From Leptobrachium leishanense (Eukaryota > Chordata > Amphibia > Anura > Megophryidae), in NCBI GenBank assembly GCA_009667805.1, contig CM019067.1, forward strand, positions 64,400,637-64,464,636: a DNA stretch of 64,000 bases. Reading direction: 5' to 3'. Under the pieces are notes generated by a model. It did not search any database. It saw nothing but the letters and a program-made list of their open reading frames with translations, and had not been told where the DNA came from. Each line of letters begins with the position of its first letter. The first letter of the stretch is position 1. This document shows, one piece after another, positions 13,363 through 61,025 of this stretch. A program made the translations under genes and the position numbers.

Positions 13363-14196
13363 TAATTTGACAGGTTTAATCAGGTCGAATCCCATAGGTG
13401 TCAATGTAAAAAATATTCCGGTTTTATTAAATATCTATTAAACCGTTTATTCTTTTAATTTGCAGCAAAAAGTCTTTTTATAAATTTTTTCGCCAATTTT
13501 TTTTTCGTTTTTTTTTTAACCTCTCTGGCGGTTTTCCAGAGTGTGGCTCGGGGTTAAGTTACTACATTGCCTGCAAATATTGCAGAGAATAAACTGTGTA
13601 TTTTTTGACAGCGAGGGTGCAGGATCACAATATACACATACGAACACACATGTGTATGTACATTCAGTGCCGTCCACTAATACTGGCACCCTTAGGAAAG
13701 ATCAGCAAAGAAAGTTGTGAAAAATTGTCTTTGTTGTTTAACCATTTGTTCAAAAATTTCATGAATATCTTATGGAGATCAAACAACTGCAAACACAACA
13801 TACGTTAGCCATGCAGTAGTTTGCTGTGGGTTATTGCAAAAGACCTGTGTGTGACCTATGTAGCCAAAATTCCTTGCACCCACCATGATACATCCATTAA
13901 TTAACTCTTTATGTTATAGACCCAACAAATTATTATTCTGTCAGTTTCTAATAAAGCCACAAGGTGGCGCACCTGTAACAAATGCGTGGCAGAGACATCC
14001 TGCAGTAGTATTTTAATTTAGACCTAGGAAAAGAATTTTAGGACAGGTCCGTGTATACATTTTCATTGATGTATAGGGATTCCATAAACAGATTCTAAGG
14101 AAATCTTTAACGACAGCTGTCATTACGTCAAAATCTATACAATCAGCTGCATGGCAGATAAGTCTTGTCGGTCTACATTTTAACCACACAGCTATG
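13363..14196. other. Mostly unannotated; Tc1 remnant near 13660-13800
   Basis: 13363-13500 belongs to the surrounding MITE. At 13670 the words CCACTAATACTGGCACCCTT followed by TCAAAAATTTCATGAAT resemble the terminal region of a Tc1-type element, without any transposase. The rest is unremarkable. Confidence 0.35.
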
Positions 14197-14556
14197 ATTG
14201 TGGTCAGGCCAGCCTTCAGAAATTTTGGGGCCCCTTACTGACCCTCAGAATAGGGCCCCCCCCCCTCTCCCCAAAGGAAATAAATTTTTAATGTGAATCG
14301 TGATCACATTACAGAGTGTTAGTCCCAATATCTTAAAATCACACATATTGTTCGCACAACAGCACATTTAACATAAAAAAGTATCTATCTGCTTCAAATA
14401 AGTTAAGACAGTAAAAAATTCAATTTTTTATTAAAAAAAATATGAATCAAGATCGGATTACAGAGTGTTGCTCCCAATACCTTTAAAACCACACAAAATG
14501 TGTATTCGTGCAAACAATGTAGCATAAAAGTATAATTAAATAATTCCACTGGCAAA

Positions 14557-14935
14557 GCACCACAGCAACAGAACTCTCAGTAATGTGCAGTGCGTATGAG
14601 CATATCAGAGCACCACAGCAACAGAACTCTCAGTAATGTGCAGTGCGTATGAGCATATCAGAGCACCACAGCAACAGAACTCTCAGTAATGTGCAGTGCG
14701 TATGAGCATATCAGAGCACCACAGCAACAGAACTCTCAGTAATGTGCAGTGCGTATGAGCATATCAGAGCACCACAGCAACAGAACTCTCAGTAATGTGC
14801 AGTGCGTATGAGCATATCAGAGCACCACAGCAACAGAACTCTCAGTAATGTGCAGTGCGTATGAGCATATCAGAGCACCACAGCAATAGACCTCCAACAG
14901 TAAAGGCAGGGAGTATGAACGTACACAGGATCCAC
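14557..14935. repeat. 53 bp tandem repeat, about six copies
   Basis: The unit contains CACCACAGCAACAGAACTCT and AGTGCGTATGAGCATATC and recurs every 53 bases. The first copies are essentially identical and the last one or two are diverged. Confidence 0.9.
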
Positions 14936-14962
14936 AGCAATAGACCTCTAACAGTAAAGGCA

Positions 14963-15675
14963 ATGGACCACATTACATACTTGGTGCTAACGTTTACACT
15001 CACCTGAGTGAGCATTAACGTTAGCCCAAGTATTTAACGCATATTTCAATCCAAACGCTAATGGGTTAAGTAACCCGTTTGCGTTTGGTATCTTGTGCTT
15101 TTCAGCGCGAGGTTACTGTACTTTCGCTCCCTATACTTAACATGGGGAGCACAAAGTGTTAATCAGCGTTAGGATTACAAAGTCCCAGCGCTGATTAACA
15201 TTCAGCTCTGGTTAGTGGAAAGTTAACCACAGCCAGAACCTGGTGTTAACGGATTCCGCTTCTGCAGAATCCGTTAACACCATCCAAAAAAATTAAAAAA
15301 GTGAGCAGATACTCACCTCCTGTCCCACGGCGAGGACCGCCTCCTCTGGCCGGTGGGAGCAGGTTAAGACTGGGGAAAAAAGTCCCTGCAGTATCCCACT
15401 GAGTATCACTGCACTCACCGTCCGGATCTCGCAAGGCGAGATCCAGCTGGTCATGTGACTGCCGGCGTCTGCTTCAATGGAGTCCTATGGACTCCATTGA
15501 GAGGATGCGCGCAGCTGCGCTTAATGCTGCCGCGAGCATCCCGGGTGTTAACGCGCAGTAACAATGCAAGCAGCATTTTTTGCGCCTGTATTGTAATCTA
15601 GCATTAAAACGCGGGCGCAAGGGTGAAAACTGCGGGCGCAGTTTTTCCTCCCTAGCGCCCACGTTTTAACTCTAG
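14963..15675. mobile_element. MITE of the 'CTATTACAATC / GCGTTA' family (approximate)
   Basis: Shares words such as GCTAATGGGTTAA, GAGGTTACTGTACTTT, GCTCCCTATACTTAACATGG and GGATCTCGCAAGG with elements at about 20330-20955, 24609-25310, 37763-38390 and 54586-55612. Many internal inverted segments are present. No protein. Confidence 0.6.
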
Positions 15676-15694
15676 GAATGTAGCGTTACATCCA

Positions 15695-16605
15695 GAGGGA
15701 TGGATGGATAGACAGTGGGATGGACGGACTGGTATGGATGGACAGATAGACAGACAGGGACGGATGGAGGGATGGATGGACAGATAGACAGACAGGGATG
15801 GATGGAGGGATGGATGGACAGATAGACAGACAGGGATGGATGGAGGGATGGATGGACAGATAGACAGACAGGGATGGATGGAGGGATGGATGGACAGATA
15901 GACAGACAGGGATGGATGGAGGGATGGATGGACAGATAGACAGGGATGGATGGAGGGATGGATGGACAGATAGACAGACAGGGATGGATGGGATGGATGG
16001 ACAGATAGACAGACAGGGATGGATGGAGGGATGGATGGACAGATAGACAGACAGGGATGGATGGAGGGATGGATGGACAGATAGACAGACAGGATGGATG
16101 GAGGGATGGATGGACAGATAGACAGACAGGGATGGATGGAGGGATGGATGGACAGATAGACAGACAGGGATGGATGGAGGGATGGATGGACAGATAGACA
16201 GACAGGGATGGATGGAGGGATGGATGGACAGAGACAGACAGGGATGGATGGAGGGATGGATGGACAGATAGACAGACAGGGATGGATGGAGGGATGGATG
16301 GACAGATAGATAGACAGGGATGGATGGAGGGATGGATGGACAGATAGACAGACAGGGATGGATGGGATGGATGGACAGATAGACAGACAGGGATGGAGGG
16401 ATGGATGGACAGATAGACAGACAGGGATGGATGGACAGATAGACAGACAGGGATGGATGGAGGGATGGATGGACAGATAGACAGACAGGGATGGATGGAG
16501 GGATGGATGGACAGATAGACAGACAGGGATGGATGGAGGGATGGATGGACAGATAGACAGGGATGGATGGACAGTGGGATGGATGGATGGATGGATGGAT
16601 TGACT
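15695..16605. repeat. GGAT-rich minisatellite, about 38 bp unit
   Basis: The repeating unit combines GGATGGATGGAGGGATGGAT and GGACAGATAGACAGACAG, with copies missing one or a few bases. Long frames rich in Ser, Pro, His, Ile and Cys on the minus strand are artefacts of the repeat. Confidence 0.95.
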
Positions 16606-17593
16606 GACCTCTCCCCAGCCCCCTGTGTTCTCTCTATCACCCCCCCCAGCCCACAGTGTACATTCTGTCACCTCTCTAGCCCCCCTCTTCTACCCTTCCC
16701 AGTGCAGCATCTGTTACCTGCCTCTGTCCAGATCCAGCATGTGCAGGGTGTCAGGGCAGCTGCTCCTCAGCCTGGCTTCTCTCCTTCTCCATCCACAGGC
16801 ACGTGCTTGAGGTGGTGCTGTGTGAGGAAGGGGCAGGGCAGGCAGTGTGCAAACTCCAGAGCCAGGGGAAGCAAGGGGCAGCCATGATGGTGGAAGGGCT
16901 GCTCCCCTCCTCTCCCAGACCCACGGCTGTCACATGGAGAGGCGGGGCTTGTGCCGGCCGGGGGCGGAGTTTCTCAGCACAGCTTTGATCTCTCCCCACA
17001 GAGACTCAGCGCTGGATGAGCACACAGAGGCAGGATGATACAAAGGCTGGCCCTGAGTGGTGTCACCCTCCAAGAGGGTGTCACCCAGTGTGGGCCTGGG
17101 GCCCCCTCCCCACGTGACTCGGCGGCCATCTTGCTGCTCACAGGGCAGCCAGGCCCAAGTAGGCCGCAGTACCTCCTCCAGAGGCCTGCGGCCTAAAGTA
17201 ATCAAAGCTACCGATGGCGGGCCCCCCCAGTTGGCCGGGCCCCTTACTGCAGCATGGGCTGTAATGCCCTGATGGCGGCCCTGATTGTGGTTATTAATTA
17301 AAAATACAGTTATGATGATCACTGGCGTGTGCAGGGGGTGTGTGCAGGGGGTGTGTGCAGGGGGTGTGCCCATATATTCACATTTAATAATTTATATGTT
17401 TTAGTTTGATTGGTGCGGAGTACTGTGATATGGTCATACATTGTAATTTACTGTGAGAACAATCGCTGTGACCTCTGACACACTCATAAACACTGTGCAG
17501 CAATGTAAAATATATCCATAGGAGCCCTATGTCTCCTCTATAAGGAATTCTCTGTCAGGCAGCGGGAAGTCCCATTTCTGATGTCATCATGCC

Positions 17594-18330
17594 CAGGGCC
17601 GGTGCTAGACCATTTTGCGTCCTAAGCAAGACCAGCCACTTGCACCGCCCCTCCCCGAAAAAATTATTAACTGAAATGGGGTGGACCCACACATTGTGCA
17701 CGGGGGCTGCACACTGTCGTTCGGTGCCCATCTTACCCCTCCACTGGTCAGGCCCGGTCTGTGCCCCTTTCTGTCCTCTGCCTTTCTTTCTTTCATCTGT
17801 GCCTTTTTCTTTCTTCTGTGCCTCTTTCTTTCACCTTTTCTTTCCTCTACCTCTTTCATATTTCTTTCTTCTGTGCCTCTTTTTTTCTTTCTTTCATGCC
17901 CTTTCTTTCTTGCTTTCTTTCATGCCCTTTCTTTCTTGCTTTCATGCCCTTTCTTTCTTGCTTTCTTTCATGCCCTTTCTTTCTTGCTTTCTTTCATGCC
18001 CTTTCTTTCTTGCTTTCTTTCATGCTCTTTCTTTCTTGCTTTCTTTCATGCTCTTTCTTTCTTTCAAGCCTTTTCTTCAGTGCCTTTCTTTCTTCTGTCT
18101 CTTTTATTTTATTTATTCCGCCTCTGGTGGTGCCTGCACATCATCTGGTGGCACCTGCACATCACCATAAGACGCCCACCTTCTGCGCCGCTAGCGGGGG
18201 TCGCAAGCAGACAATGTCGTCTTTGCGAGCCGCCACTGCCGGCTACACGAGTCGCACAATGAGGAATGGGTACAATAATGCTGCGCCCAAGGCGGTTGCC
18301 CAGCTTGCCTAGTGGGAGCACCGGCCCCCG
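17594..18330. mobile_element. Non-autonomous hAT element with pyrimidine-rich array
   Basis: Termini read inward as CAGGGCCGGTGCTAG and CGGGGGCCGGTGCTCCCAC. The flanking 8 bp are ATCATGCC and ATCACGCC, a duplication with one difference. The interior 17765-18110 is a CTTT-rich tandem array. No transposase. Confidence 0.65.
17765..18110. repeat. CTTTCTTTC pyrimidine array, about 26 bp unit
   Basis: Repeats of TTTCATGCCCTTTCTTTC type, almost pure pyrimidine on the plus strand. Long Phe/Leu/Ser-rich frames across it are low-complexity artefacts. Confidence 0.9.
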
Positions 18331-18338
18331 ATCACGCC

Positions 18339-20320
18339 CATTCGTGTTGAGATTAGTGGGCAGAGGAGGTCCCAAGGCAGGGCTGATATTCAGGATGTTA
18401 GCCCGCTGCGGGAGAAATCTGATCATCTCTGAGCCGTGGGTGTGCTGTCTATCATAATGTTTATGCTTTAATAAGAAGAATCAGTGATAGATTTGTGTAA
18501 AGTTGTAATGTATGGTACATTAGTTATAGTGGAGTGTAGCACCATCTAGTGTCCTTTTGTGGTAGTACGGCTGTTAAACCATTTCATATATATTAGTGAA
18601 TGTATAGGAAGGAAGTTGTCATTAATCAGAGAATGCTGGGTAGAATCTTGACAGGAAGTGAAGCATTCACCATTTTGTGTCTGAAAGTTATTACTGAAGT
18701 AAGGCATGTGTTTCTCATCCATCGCCATCTACCCCTAGAGAGCTAAAAAAGTAAGTTTACTGTATCATCTGGTAATGAAAATGCTGTTATGCATGCAATG
18801 TGATGTTTATGAAGTTTGTTTTTACTGTATTACAGTTTCACCTGGCTTGTCTTAATAAATCTGAGATCAAAATAAATATGGTATCCAAGTTTGTGAGACA
18901 AGAAGGTTTAGCTCGATGTCTTCGGACAGAACAGTGGAACTTTGACAACACGCTGGTCATGTTCTCTATCCTAGTGGGAAAGCCTAGGATGTGCGCAACA
19001 CGTCATCATCAGCAGCGAACTGGTTAAAGTGCCGATCTCCTTAGACCTCCAAACTACAGTGAAAACAACACTACACAACTTTGAACAAAATAACGGTGGA
19101 AGGGAAACAAAAGGGTTATCGAGACAGTTTCATGAACAGAGACAAGCTCTGGTTACTTATTCAATACTTTTGCTCACCGAAACGCCAAATCCCATTTCAA
19201 AGTTCTAAGAATCACATATATATATTATTTTAATTAGCACCTTATCCCCTTTCTACAGGAAAACCCACAAACCAACAATAATAGTTCTATATGTAAAACA
19301 CGGAGTGGGGGAGAGTAATTTCAAAGCAATTTACTCGGGTGCAAACAGATTATTTCCATAAACAGTGAAACGGTTACATATGGTTTACCATAAAGTTTAT
19401 ACCATCAAAATTTACAATTTACACTGAGAATGTATAGAAATATCCCTAGGGATGTGGCATACTGTCCAATATGCACAATTCAATAAAAAGCACTTTCTCA
19501 AGCTGCATGTCTGTAGTTGCTTTTCAGTTCCACGATTAATATATCAATGTACAAAACATGTGTATAAAAATATAAAATGGGCTATTTTCTAAGATTCCAT
19601 TTACGCATCTATTCTAGAACCTCAGATGACAAATGAAGAAGCTTCTTACTGGTTAACAATTGATGTGTCCAAAAAAAAAGTTAAGCTAGTGGCTTCAAAT
19701 GCGCTACTTCAAACTAAACATTTTCCAAATTCTGAATATATTTTAGTAAATACAGATTAATAGCTCAGGAGCTGGCTGTAGGCACAGAAATCCAATCAAT
19801 AGAACTCCACCACCCACTGCCCAAACAAAAAAATGCATGGGCACAGGATGCAGTGAGACACAGGGGTAGATAAAGAGGAGGGGACAGTGACAGATCAATT
19901 GATGGGTAGCAGAAGGGCATCTTTCCCAGAAGATCAGAAAAAAAAAGTTGTGCAAAAGAATAATAAAAAGTGTTGGTTTAAAAATTGTAAAACTGAAAAA
20001 TCTAAGAAAAAAAATGGTAGGTGCCTATAGGCATATGCCTACTTTGCCCAATTCTAAATCCAGCCCTGAAAACGAATGTGTGTGTGTATGTGTGTGTGTG
20101 TGTCCTGATCTTTGTTTTTAGGTTGCTGCTGTGGTTTTAGTAGTTGCTGGAATGTATTTCCTTTGTCAGCTGCTCAACAATATGGAGGATTCATTATTCA
20201 ATGTTTTTATTTTTCTTCTAAAATAATTCATCCAGATCATTTGAGATGCAGTACAGAAAACGTATCGGACAAACTGTCATGAGCAGAGAATACTTTTCTC
20301 AAAATTAGGAAGAATATAAA
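18339..20320. other. Intergenic, nothing recognised
   Basis: Contains a possible intron-like segment on the plus strand: a GTAAGT at about 18750, TATTACAG at about 18829, then AATAAA-like words at 18854-18876. No protein family is recognisable in the small frame there. 20075-20103 is a TG dinucleotide run. 20062-20069 ends CAGCCCTG, possibly the edge of a decayed hAT MITE. Confidence 0.3.
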
Positions 20321-20329
20321 AAACTTTTC

Positions 20330-20955
20330 TCACAATACACTACATTGATTACGCTATAACCTGTGTGAGCGTTAATGGTAGCACTGGTCGCACCATATCA
20401 CAATCCGAACGCTAATGGGTTAAAAAACCTGTTAGCGATTTGGATCTTGCGCTTTTCAGCTCGAGGTTACTGTACTTTGCGCTCCCTATGCGTAACAGTG
20501 CAAAGTGTTAATTAGCGTTAGGATTACAAAGTCCTAATGCTAAATACTGTCCTGCTGCGGTTCTCGAAAGTTGACCACAGCTTGGACCCGGTGCTAACGG
20601 ATACTGCTTCTGCGGAATCCAACCTCCCAACAACAACAAAAAATAATCACATACTCACCTCCCTTCCAGCGGCGAGAACGACGGCTCCATCCACCTCTTC
20701 TTGCCGCCAGGAACAGAGAGAGGCTGGGGGGAAAAAGTCCCCAGTCTCCCTCTGTAGATCACTACACTGACCTGCCGGATCTCGCAAGGTGAGATCATGC
20801 AGGTCATGTGACCAGCAAGCGTTAGCCTCAATGAGTCCTATTGACTCCATGGAGGGGATGCTCGCGACTGCATTTAGCGCTGCTGGCTTAGCGCCTGCAC
20901 CTGCACGTTTCTCCTTAGCGTCCCCGGTTTTAGCGGGAACATTGTAATATGGGCC
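20330..20955. mobile_element. MITE of the 'CTATTACAATC / GCGTTA' family
   Basis: Carries GCTAATGGGTTAAAAAACC, GAGGTTACTGTACTTTGCGC and CCGGATCTCGCAAGG as in the 14963 copy, and ends near ACATTGTAATATGGGCC. Boundaries approximate. Confidence 0.6.
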
Positions 20956-21069
20956 TAGGTCTTCCTAAATTCCAGGTTGCTCTAAGAAAGACAAATCTAT
21001 CATCCATGACTTTGAAAAATGCAACCAAACTTTACAATGAACCAGCTTTAAAAAAAGAGCATATCTGGC

Positions 21070-21075
21070 TTTATT
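21070..21075 (-). terminator. cpne3: Candidate polyadenylation signal of cpne3
   Basis: AATAAA on the minus strand about 100 bases downstream of the cpne3 stop codon. It gives a short 3' UTR. It is the first canonical hexamer after the stop, but use is not demonstrated and longer UTRs are possible. Confidence 0.5.
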
Positions 21076-21172
21076 GAAAGGTATGATACGTTGCACTTTT
21101 TTAGTTCTATATACAAAAAGCAAAAGAAATGCATATATGGCACAGGATGGGTTAGAATATACAGATGTCTTC

Positions 21173-56931
<35,759 letters not shown>

Positions 56932-58139
56932 TTACAACTCTAGAACAAAAAGTGGAATTTAAAAGGTTTACTTGATTGCTCCTCCCTTTTCATCTCTTAT
57001 TCTCCCCAAATGTGGGAGAAATAGATTCAAAACTATTGTCAGGACCCCTGTCTGGAGCCCCCCAGCACCCCACGTAAAGCCCGCCGTAAAAGGAAGAAAG
57101 GCAAACCTGGTGCTGCGTTGTCCTGAATGCAGGGCAGCACTTCCACAAGACGGCGTATCCTATGTCCCACCCTGCTCTCAGACTGCAGGCATAACAGGTG
57201 CCTCTAATCTACACAGAGACTAATCCCTACTTAAGGGTGGAGCACCCAGAAGACAAGGCTTCTGCATTATGGTTCCTGAGCCAGCAAGCCAAGCACACTG
57301 ATCCAGAATCTATCCTGTGCTTCCCATCTGTATCAAGTCTCCGGAGCCATCCAGAGACTTCATCCTAGATCCCTGCATCCTGGTTTCCCACTGATCAACT
57401 GTCTCCTGATTCCTCAGCTATTCAAGAAACCATCCAGCCCTTTTCCTGTCCTGTCTCGTATCCCCAGTAAGTCTCCTCCGTGTGTCTGCCCTCTGTGTCT
57501 TCTTGTATTGTTTCCTGCATCCCCACGTATCCACCAAGATTCCATATTCCAGTTGGTCTTTCATCTTTAACCCCTTAGTGACCGGGCGGTTTTACACAAA
57601 TCCGTCCGTTCGTGACCGCAGCTGTTTTTACGTTTCTGCGCTCTTAGTGTTTACGTCAAATTTTCCTCTTACTCGTTTATGTAACCCACACATATTTTAC
57701 ACTGTTTTTCTCGTCACTAAATGGACTTTATAAAGATACCATTTTTTTCATCATTTCATATAATTTACTATAAAAAATATTGTGAAATATGACACAAATT
57801 GAAAAAACACCACTTTTTCGAACTTTGACCCCCAAAATTTCTTATGTATCAACAACCGTCAAAAAATTTTTATTCCTTAGTAGTTTCTAAATTTAGTACT
57901 GAGTTTAGCAATACCCAATGTTTACATATTCCTCGCTTTTTTCCTTATTTTATGCAACAATAAGTGCAAGTAGCACTTTGCCATTTCCAAAGAGTTTATT
58001 TTCAAAACTAGTGATAGTGACATTGTAACACTAATTCCTGAATAACCCTCCACATATACATATTTTTTTAAAGTACACAAATCAAGGTATTAAACTTGGG
58101 GTATTTTGACTCTTTCCATGCAAACCATTTTACCACAAA

Positions 58140-58170
58140 TCTATGCCAAAGTTTGAAAAAAAAAAAATTT

Positions 58171-58211
<41 letters not shown>
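58140..58211. repeat. Poly-T tract
   Basis: A T run of over 35 bases preceded by an A run, within the piggyBac-like element. Its length may be unreliable in assembly. Confidence 0.9.
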
Positions 58212-58212
<1 letters not shown>

Positions 58213-58249
58213 AACGCAATTTAAGAATACATGTACTGTGAACTTTAAG

Positions 58250-60340
58250 GTTTACTGCCAAAAAGCACCCCAAAATATGTTCAGCAACATCTTCTGAGTA
58301 AATTGATACCACCCATGTATAGGTATGTCGGGTCATTTGGGGGCTAAAAGGCCTTATTTGGGGGTGCGCATTTCAGTTTTCCAACTTGGAATTTTCACAT
58401 TTCGTCATCATGCACCCATGTCCTATTTGGGACATTTTTGAAGCCGCCAAAGTAATTTACCCCCATCAAACCATATATTTTTAGAAAGGGCACACCCTAG
58501 GGTGCTTCAAAGAGTTGTATTTTAACACTTTCCATGCACTAGCTCTTTGTCAATCTTTCAGGTAGTCACTTTTTGTGTTATTTTTTCACACACATTGTAC
58601 TTTAGGCATGAATTGTCAAATCCAGTTATGGGTTACTGCCAAAAAACACCCCAAAATATGTTCAGCAACATCTTCTGAGTAAATTGATACCACCCATATA
58701 TAGATTTGTTCTGTTGTTTTTGGGGGCTACGCCAATCTTTGACATGTGCTTGTCAATTTTCTAATTTGACATCCAGTATCTTCTTTGCTTATCTTCTTTT
58801 TAGGGGCCTTTTTACATACCCCAGTTTTATGAACGTGCATATATTTGGTAAGCTAACACCCCAAAGTATTGTAAATGGAGTGTTTTTATGCTATGGATGC
58901 ATCCGTTTGCTCCAAACAAATTAGATACTGTTTGGTGGTCATTTTTCATTTTCACACCCACATCAGTTTTGGACTGTGATTTAGGAGACACTGTTGTTTT
59001 TTACTGCATGAAAACTCTCCAGGTTTTTCTGCAAGGTCTCCTGAGTACACCCATGCCCCCCATGCATAGGTTTGCCAGGATTTTGGGAAGGTTCAAATAC
59101 AATTTTTATGACTTTGTCATTGGAGTTGAAATTGAGATTATTTCTTCAGCTAGGCCTAGCTTTGGTTTTGGGTCTACCGCATACCCCAGTTTGAATTATT
59201 GCCAGAAAATTGTTTATTTGTTATGTTGACACCCCAAGGTATTGCATATGGAGTGCTTTGATGCCATGGATGCAACGGTTTTAGCCAAAAACATTTGAGA
59301 AGGTGTGTGGCGGTAATTTTTCAATTTTCAGATTTTTACGCCCACAGTAGTTTTGGACTGTGATTTAGCAGACACTGTTGTTTGTTACTGCATGAAAACT
59401 CTCCAGGTTGTTTTCTGCAAGATCTCCTGAGTACACCCATGCCCCCCATGCCTAGGTTTGCCAGGATTTTGGGAAGGTTCAAATACAATTTTTATGACTT
59501 TGTCATTAGAGTTGAAATTGAGATTATTTCTTCAGCTAGGCCTATCTTTGGTTTTGGGTCTGCCGCATACCCCAGTTTGAATTATTGCCAGAAAATTGTT
59601 TATATTTGTTATGTTGACACCCCAAGGTATTGCATATGGAGTGCTTTGATGCCATGGATGCAACGGTTTTAGCCCAAAACATTTGGCAACAAGGTGTGTG
59701 GCGGTAATTTTTCAAATTTCAGATTTTTACGCCCACAGTAGTTTTGGACTGTGATTTAGGCTAGGGTCAGACGAGCGTAGTGTTCACGTCCGTGATCGCG
59801 CCTAAAAGTACGTCCGTGATAGCATGACATAAAGTCCAATGGAGCCCGACACACGAAGTACGTCCGCACTGAACTGCGGACGCACAACGGCCGCGGCCCA
59901 CGGACGCAAGGCAGGCAAGAACGTAGAACCGCTAGAACGGCCGCACAAAGTGCGCTGCGTCCGCAACGTCTGCATAGCTTTGTGTGTGAGTGATGGAACG
60001 TGGTCAGACGGACTGCATTTATACGTCCTGCATTTTTCACGGACAAAATGGTTTTGCAATTGAATTTATTGTCCCTCCTACATCTGTCAAAAAATAAATG
60101 TCAGTGAAAAAACGGACTGTGTGACCACTACTGCGTCTTCCGTACTGACGATGTCCGTACTGCACGGACGTACAGTCCGTAGAAATCACGCTCGTCTGAC
60201 CCTAGCCTTAGCAGACACTGTTTGTTACTGCATGAAAACTCTCCAGGTTGTTTTCTGCAAGATCTCCTGAGTACACCCATGCCCCCCATGCATAGGTGTG
60301 CAAAGATTTTGGCAAAATACAGCACCAATTGTAGAACATA
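58250..60340. repeat. Degenerate tandem array, about 380-390 bp unit
   Basis: The phrase TTTTGGACTGTGATTTAG recurs at about 58967, 59353 and 59743, and the phrase CTCTCCAGG...TGCAAG...CTCCTGAGTACACCCATG follows each time. An older pair at about 58253 and 58630 shares CAAAATATGTTCAGCAACAT. The Harbinger-like element splits the last unit. Confidence 0.8.
59759..60207. mobile_element. Harbinger-like MITE, 449 bp, with visible empty site
   Basis: Ends GGCTAGGGTCAGACGAGCG both sides, TTA duplicated (59756-59758, 60208-60210). Removing it and one TTA restores GACTGTGATTTAGCAGACAC, the sequence present uninterrupted near 59358. Same length as the inverted-orientation copy at 2128-2576. Confidence 0.93.
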
Positions 60341-61025
60341 AAAATGTACGAATAAAATGTAAAAGTCTGGTGCCTGTCAAACTGGGGATGCTCTCTAGGG
60401 GAGCACAGGCTGTTGTCACTGAAGTGCATGAAACGCAAAATGTTTTCATACCTTCTACGTGACATTGATTGGAGGTAAATGGGGGTAGAGCAGATGGGGC
60501 TACTGCTCCAGCAGGAGCGAATTGAGGGCTTCTTTATGATGCCCTCAGCATAGTAAGTGCCCAGAATTTCAGAAATTCTGGCACATCTAGCGGGGTCCAT
60601 TGCTGCCTTGCCAAGTAGGAGTCTGGCTTCGCAGCACAATGCTGATGGGCATACAGATTTGATTGGGCCACGATGTGGCCCAACAAATCATCCCCCATAA
60701 ACACCTGCAAAAACTGTGTGGCGGTAAATCCTGCAACATCAATATTGATGCCAGGATTTGCCGTGAAAGGAGGGATATCTGGCCTCTGGCGATGAGGCAC
60801 TACCCACTCCTCAGCTGGAGCTGTGCGTCTCCTGCTGGCAGGTGGTGACCCAGGATCTGCATCAGAAACATCACTAGATACATCAGCCAGCATAGATAAT
60901 GTATCTAGCGACGCCTCTGAGCAGTTAGCGGGGTCGAAATGAGGGTCTGAGTCTGACGCAGATGCCTCAGATTCTGACGCCAGGATGGCATATGCCTCCT
61001 CGGCGCTGTACACCCTCTCAGACAT
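60340..61025 (-). pseudogene. piggyBac-like transposase, N-terminal part only
   Basis: Starts at ATG 61025 (MSERVYSAEEAYAILASESE) with an acidic, serine-rich N-terminus, followed by NIDVAGFTATQFLQVFMGDD, NLYAHQH, and LDVPEFLKFWALTM, as in PGBD4-type transposases. A frameshift near 60545-60560 moves the reading to a second frame with SMSRRRYENILRFMHFSDNS and HPQFDRH. After about 60350 the family match stops at the 390 bp array, so the catalytic DDD core is absent. The protein would have been a TTAA-specific cut-and-paste transposase. Here it is dead. Confidence 0.82.

Larger units (their letters stand above)
12268..13500. mobile_element. CAGGGTTATTCAGAG-family MITE with two nested insertions (approximate ends)
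   Basis: The outer element begins near GGTTATTCAGAGAGAG and shows the family's internal words CACCGAACAGTGAATTTCC. It is interrupted by a 'catagttacatag' repeat (about 12379-12835) and then by a Harbinger-like MITE (12934-13362). Outer sequence resumes after each. The right end is decayed. Confidence 0.55.
14205..17283. mobile_element. 3.1 kb non-autonomous hAT element carrying tandem arrays
   Basis: An 8 bp duplication ATTGTGGT flanks it exactly (14197-14204 and 17284-17291). The termini read inward as CAGGCCAGCCTTCAGAAATT and CAGGGCCGCCATCAGGGC, matching at CAGG-CC-GCC-TCAG. It encodes no transposase. The interior holds a 53 bp tandem array, a nested MITE (about 14963-15675) and a GGAT-type minisatellite. 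A diverged relative lies at about 46575-46940. Confidence 0.8.

Noticed and set aside
14557..14935. CRISPR-like regularly spaced repeat
   Set aside because: The units are contiguous without unique spacers, and the window is vertebrate DNA.
15652..16671. Long minus-strand open frames rich in Ser, Pro, His, Ile and Cys
   Set aside because: They exist only because the 38 bp GGAT-type unit lacks stops in those frames. All frames look alike and there is no gene context.
17589..18262. Phe/Leu-rich frames that look like a membrane protein
   Set aside because: Translation of a CTTT-rich array within a hAT element, open in three frames at once.
18800..19027. Small plus-strand frame after a possible splice acceptor
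   Set aside because: Short, no recognisable family, no partner exon supported by sequence similarity.
59802..60059. Overlapping coding frames in the 449 bp Harbinger-like element
   Set aside because: Both strands are open because the interior is palindromic, and the 2128-2576 copy shows the same non-conserved frames.
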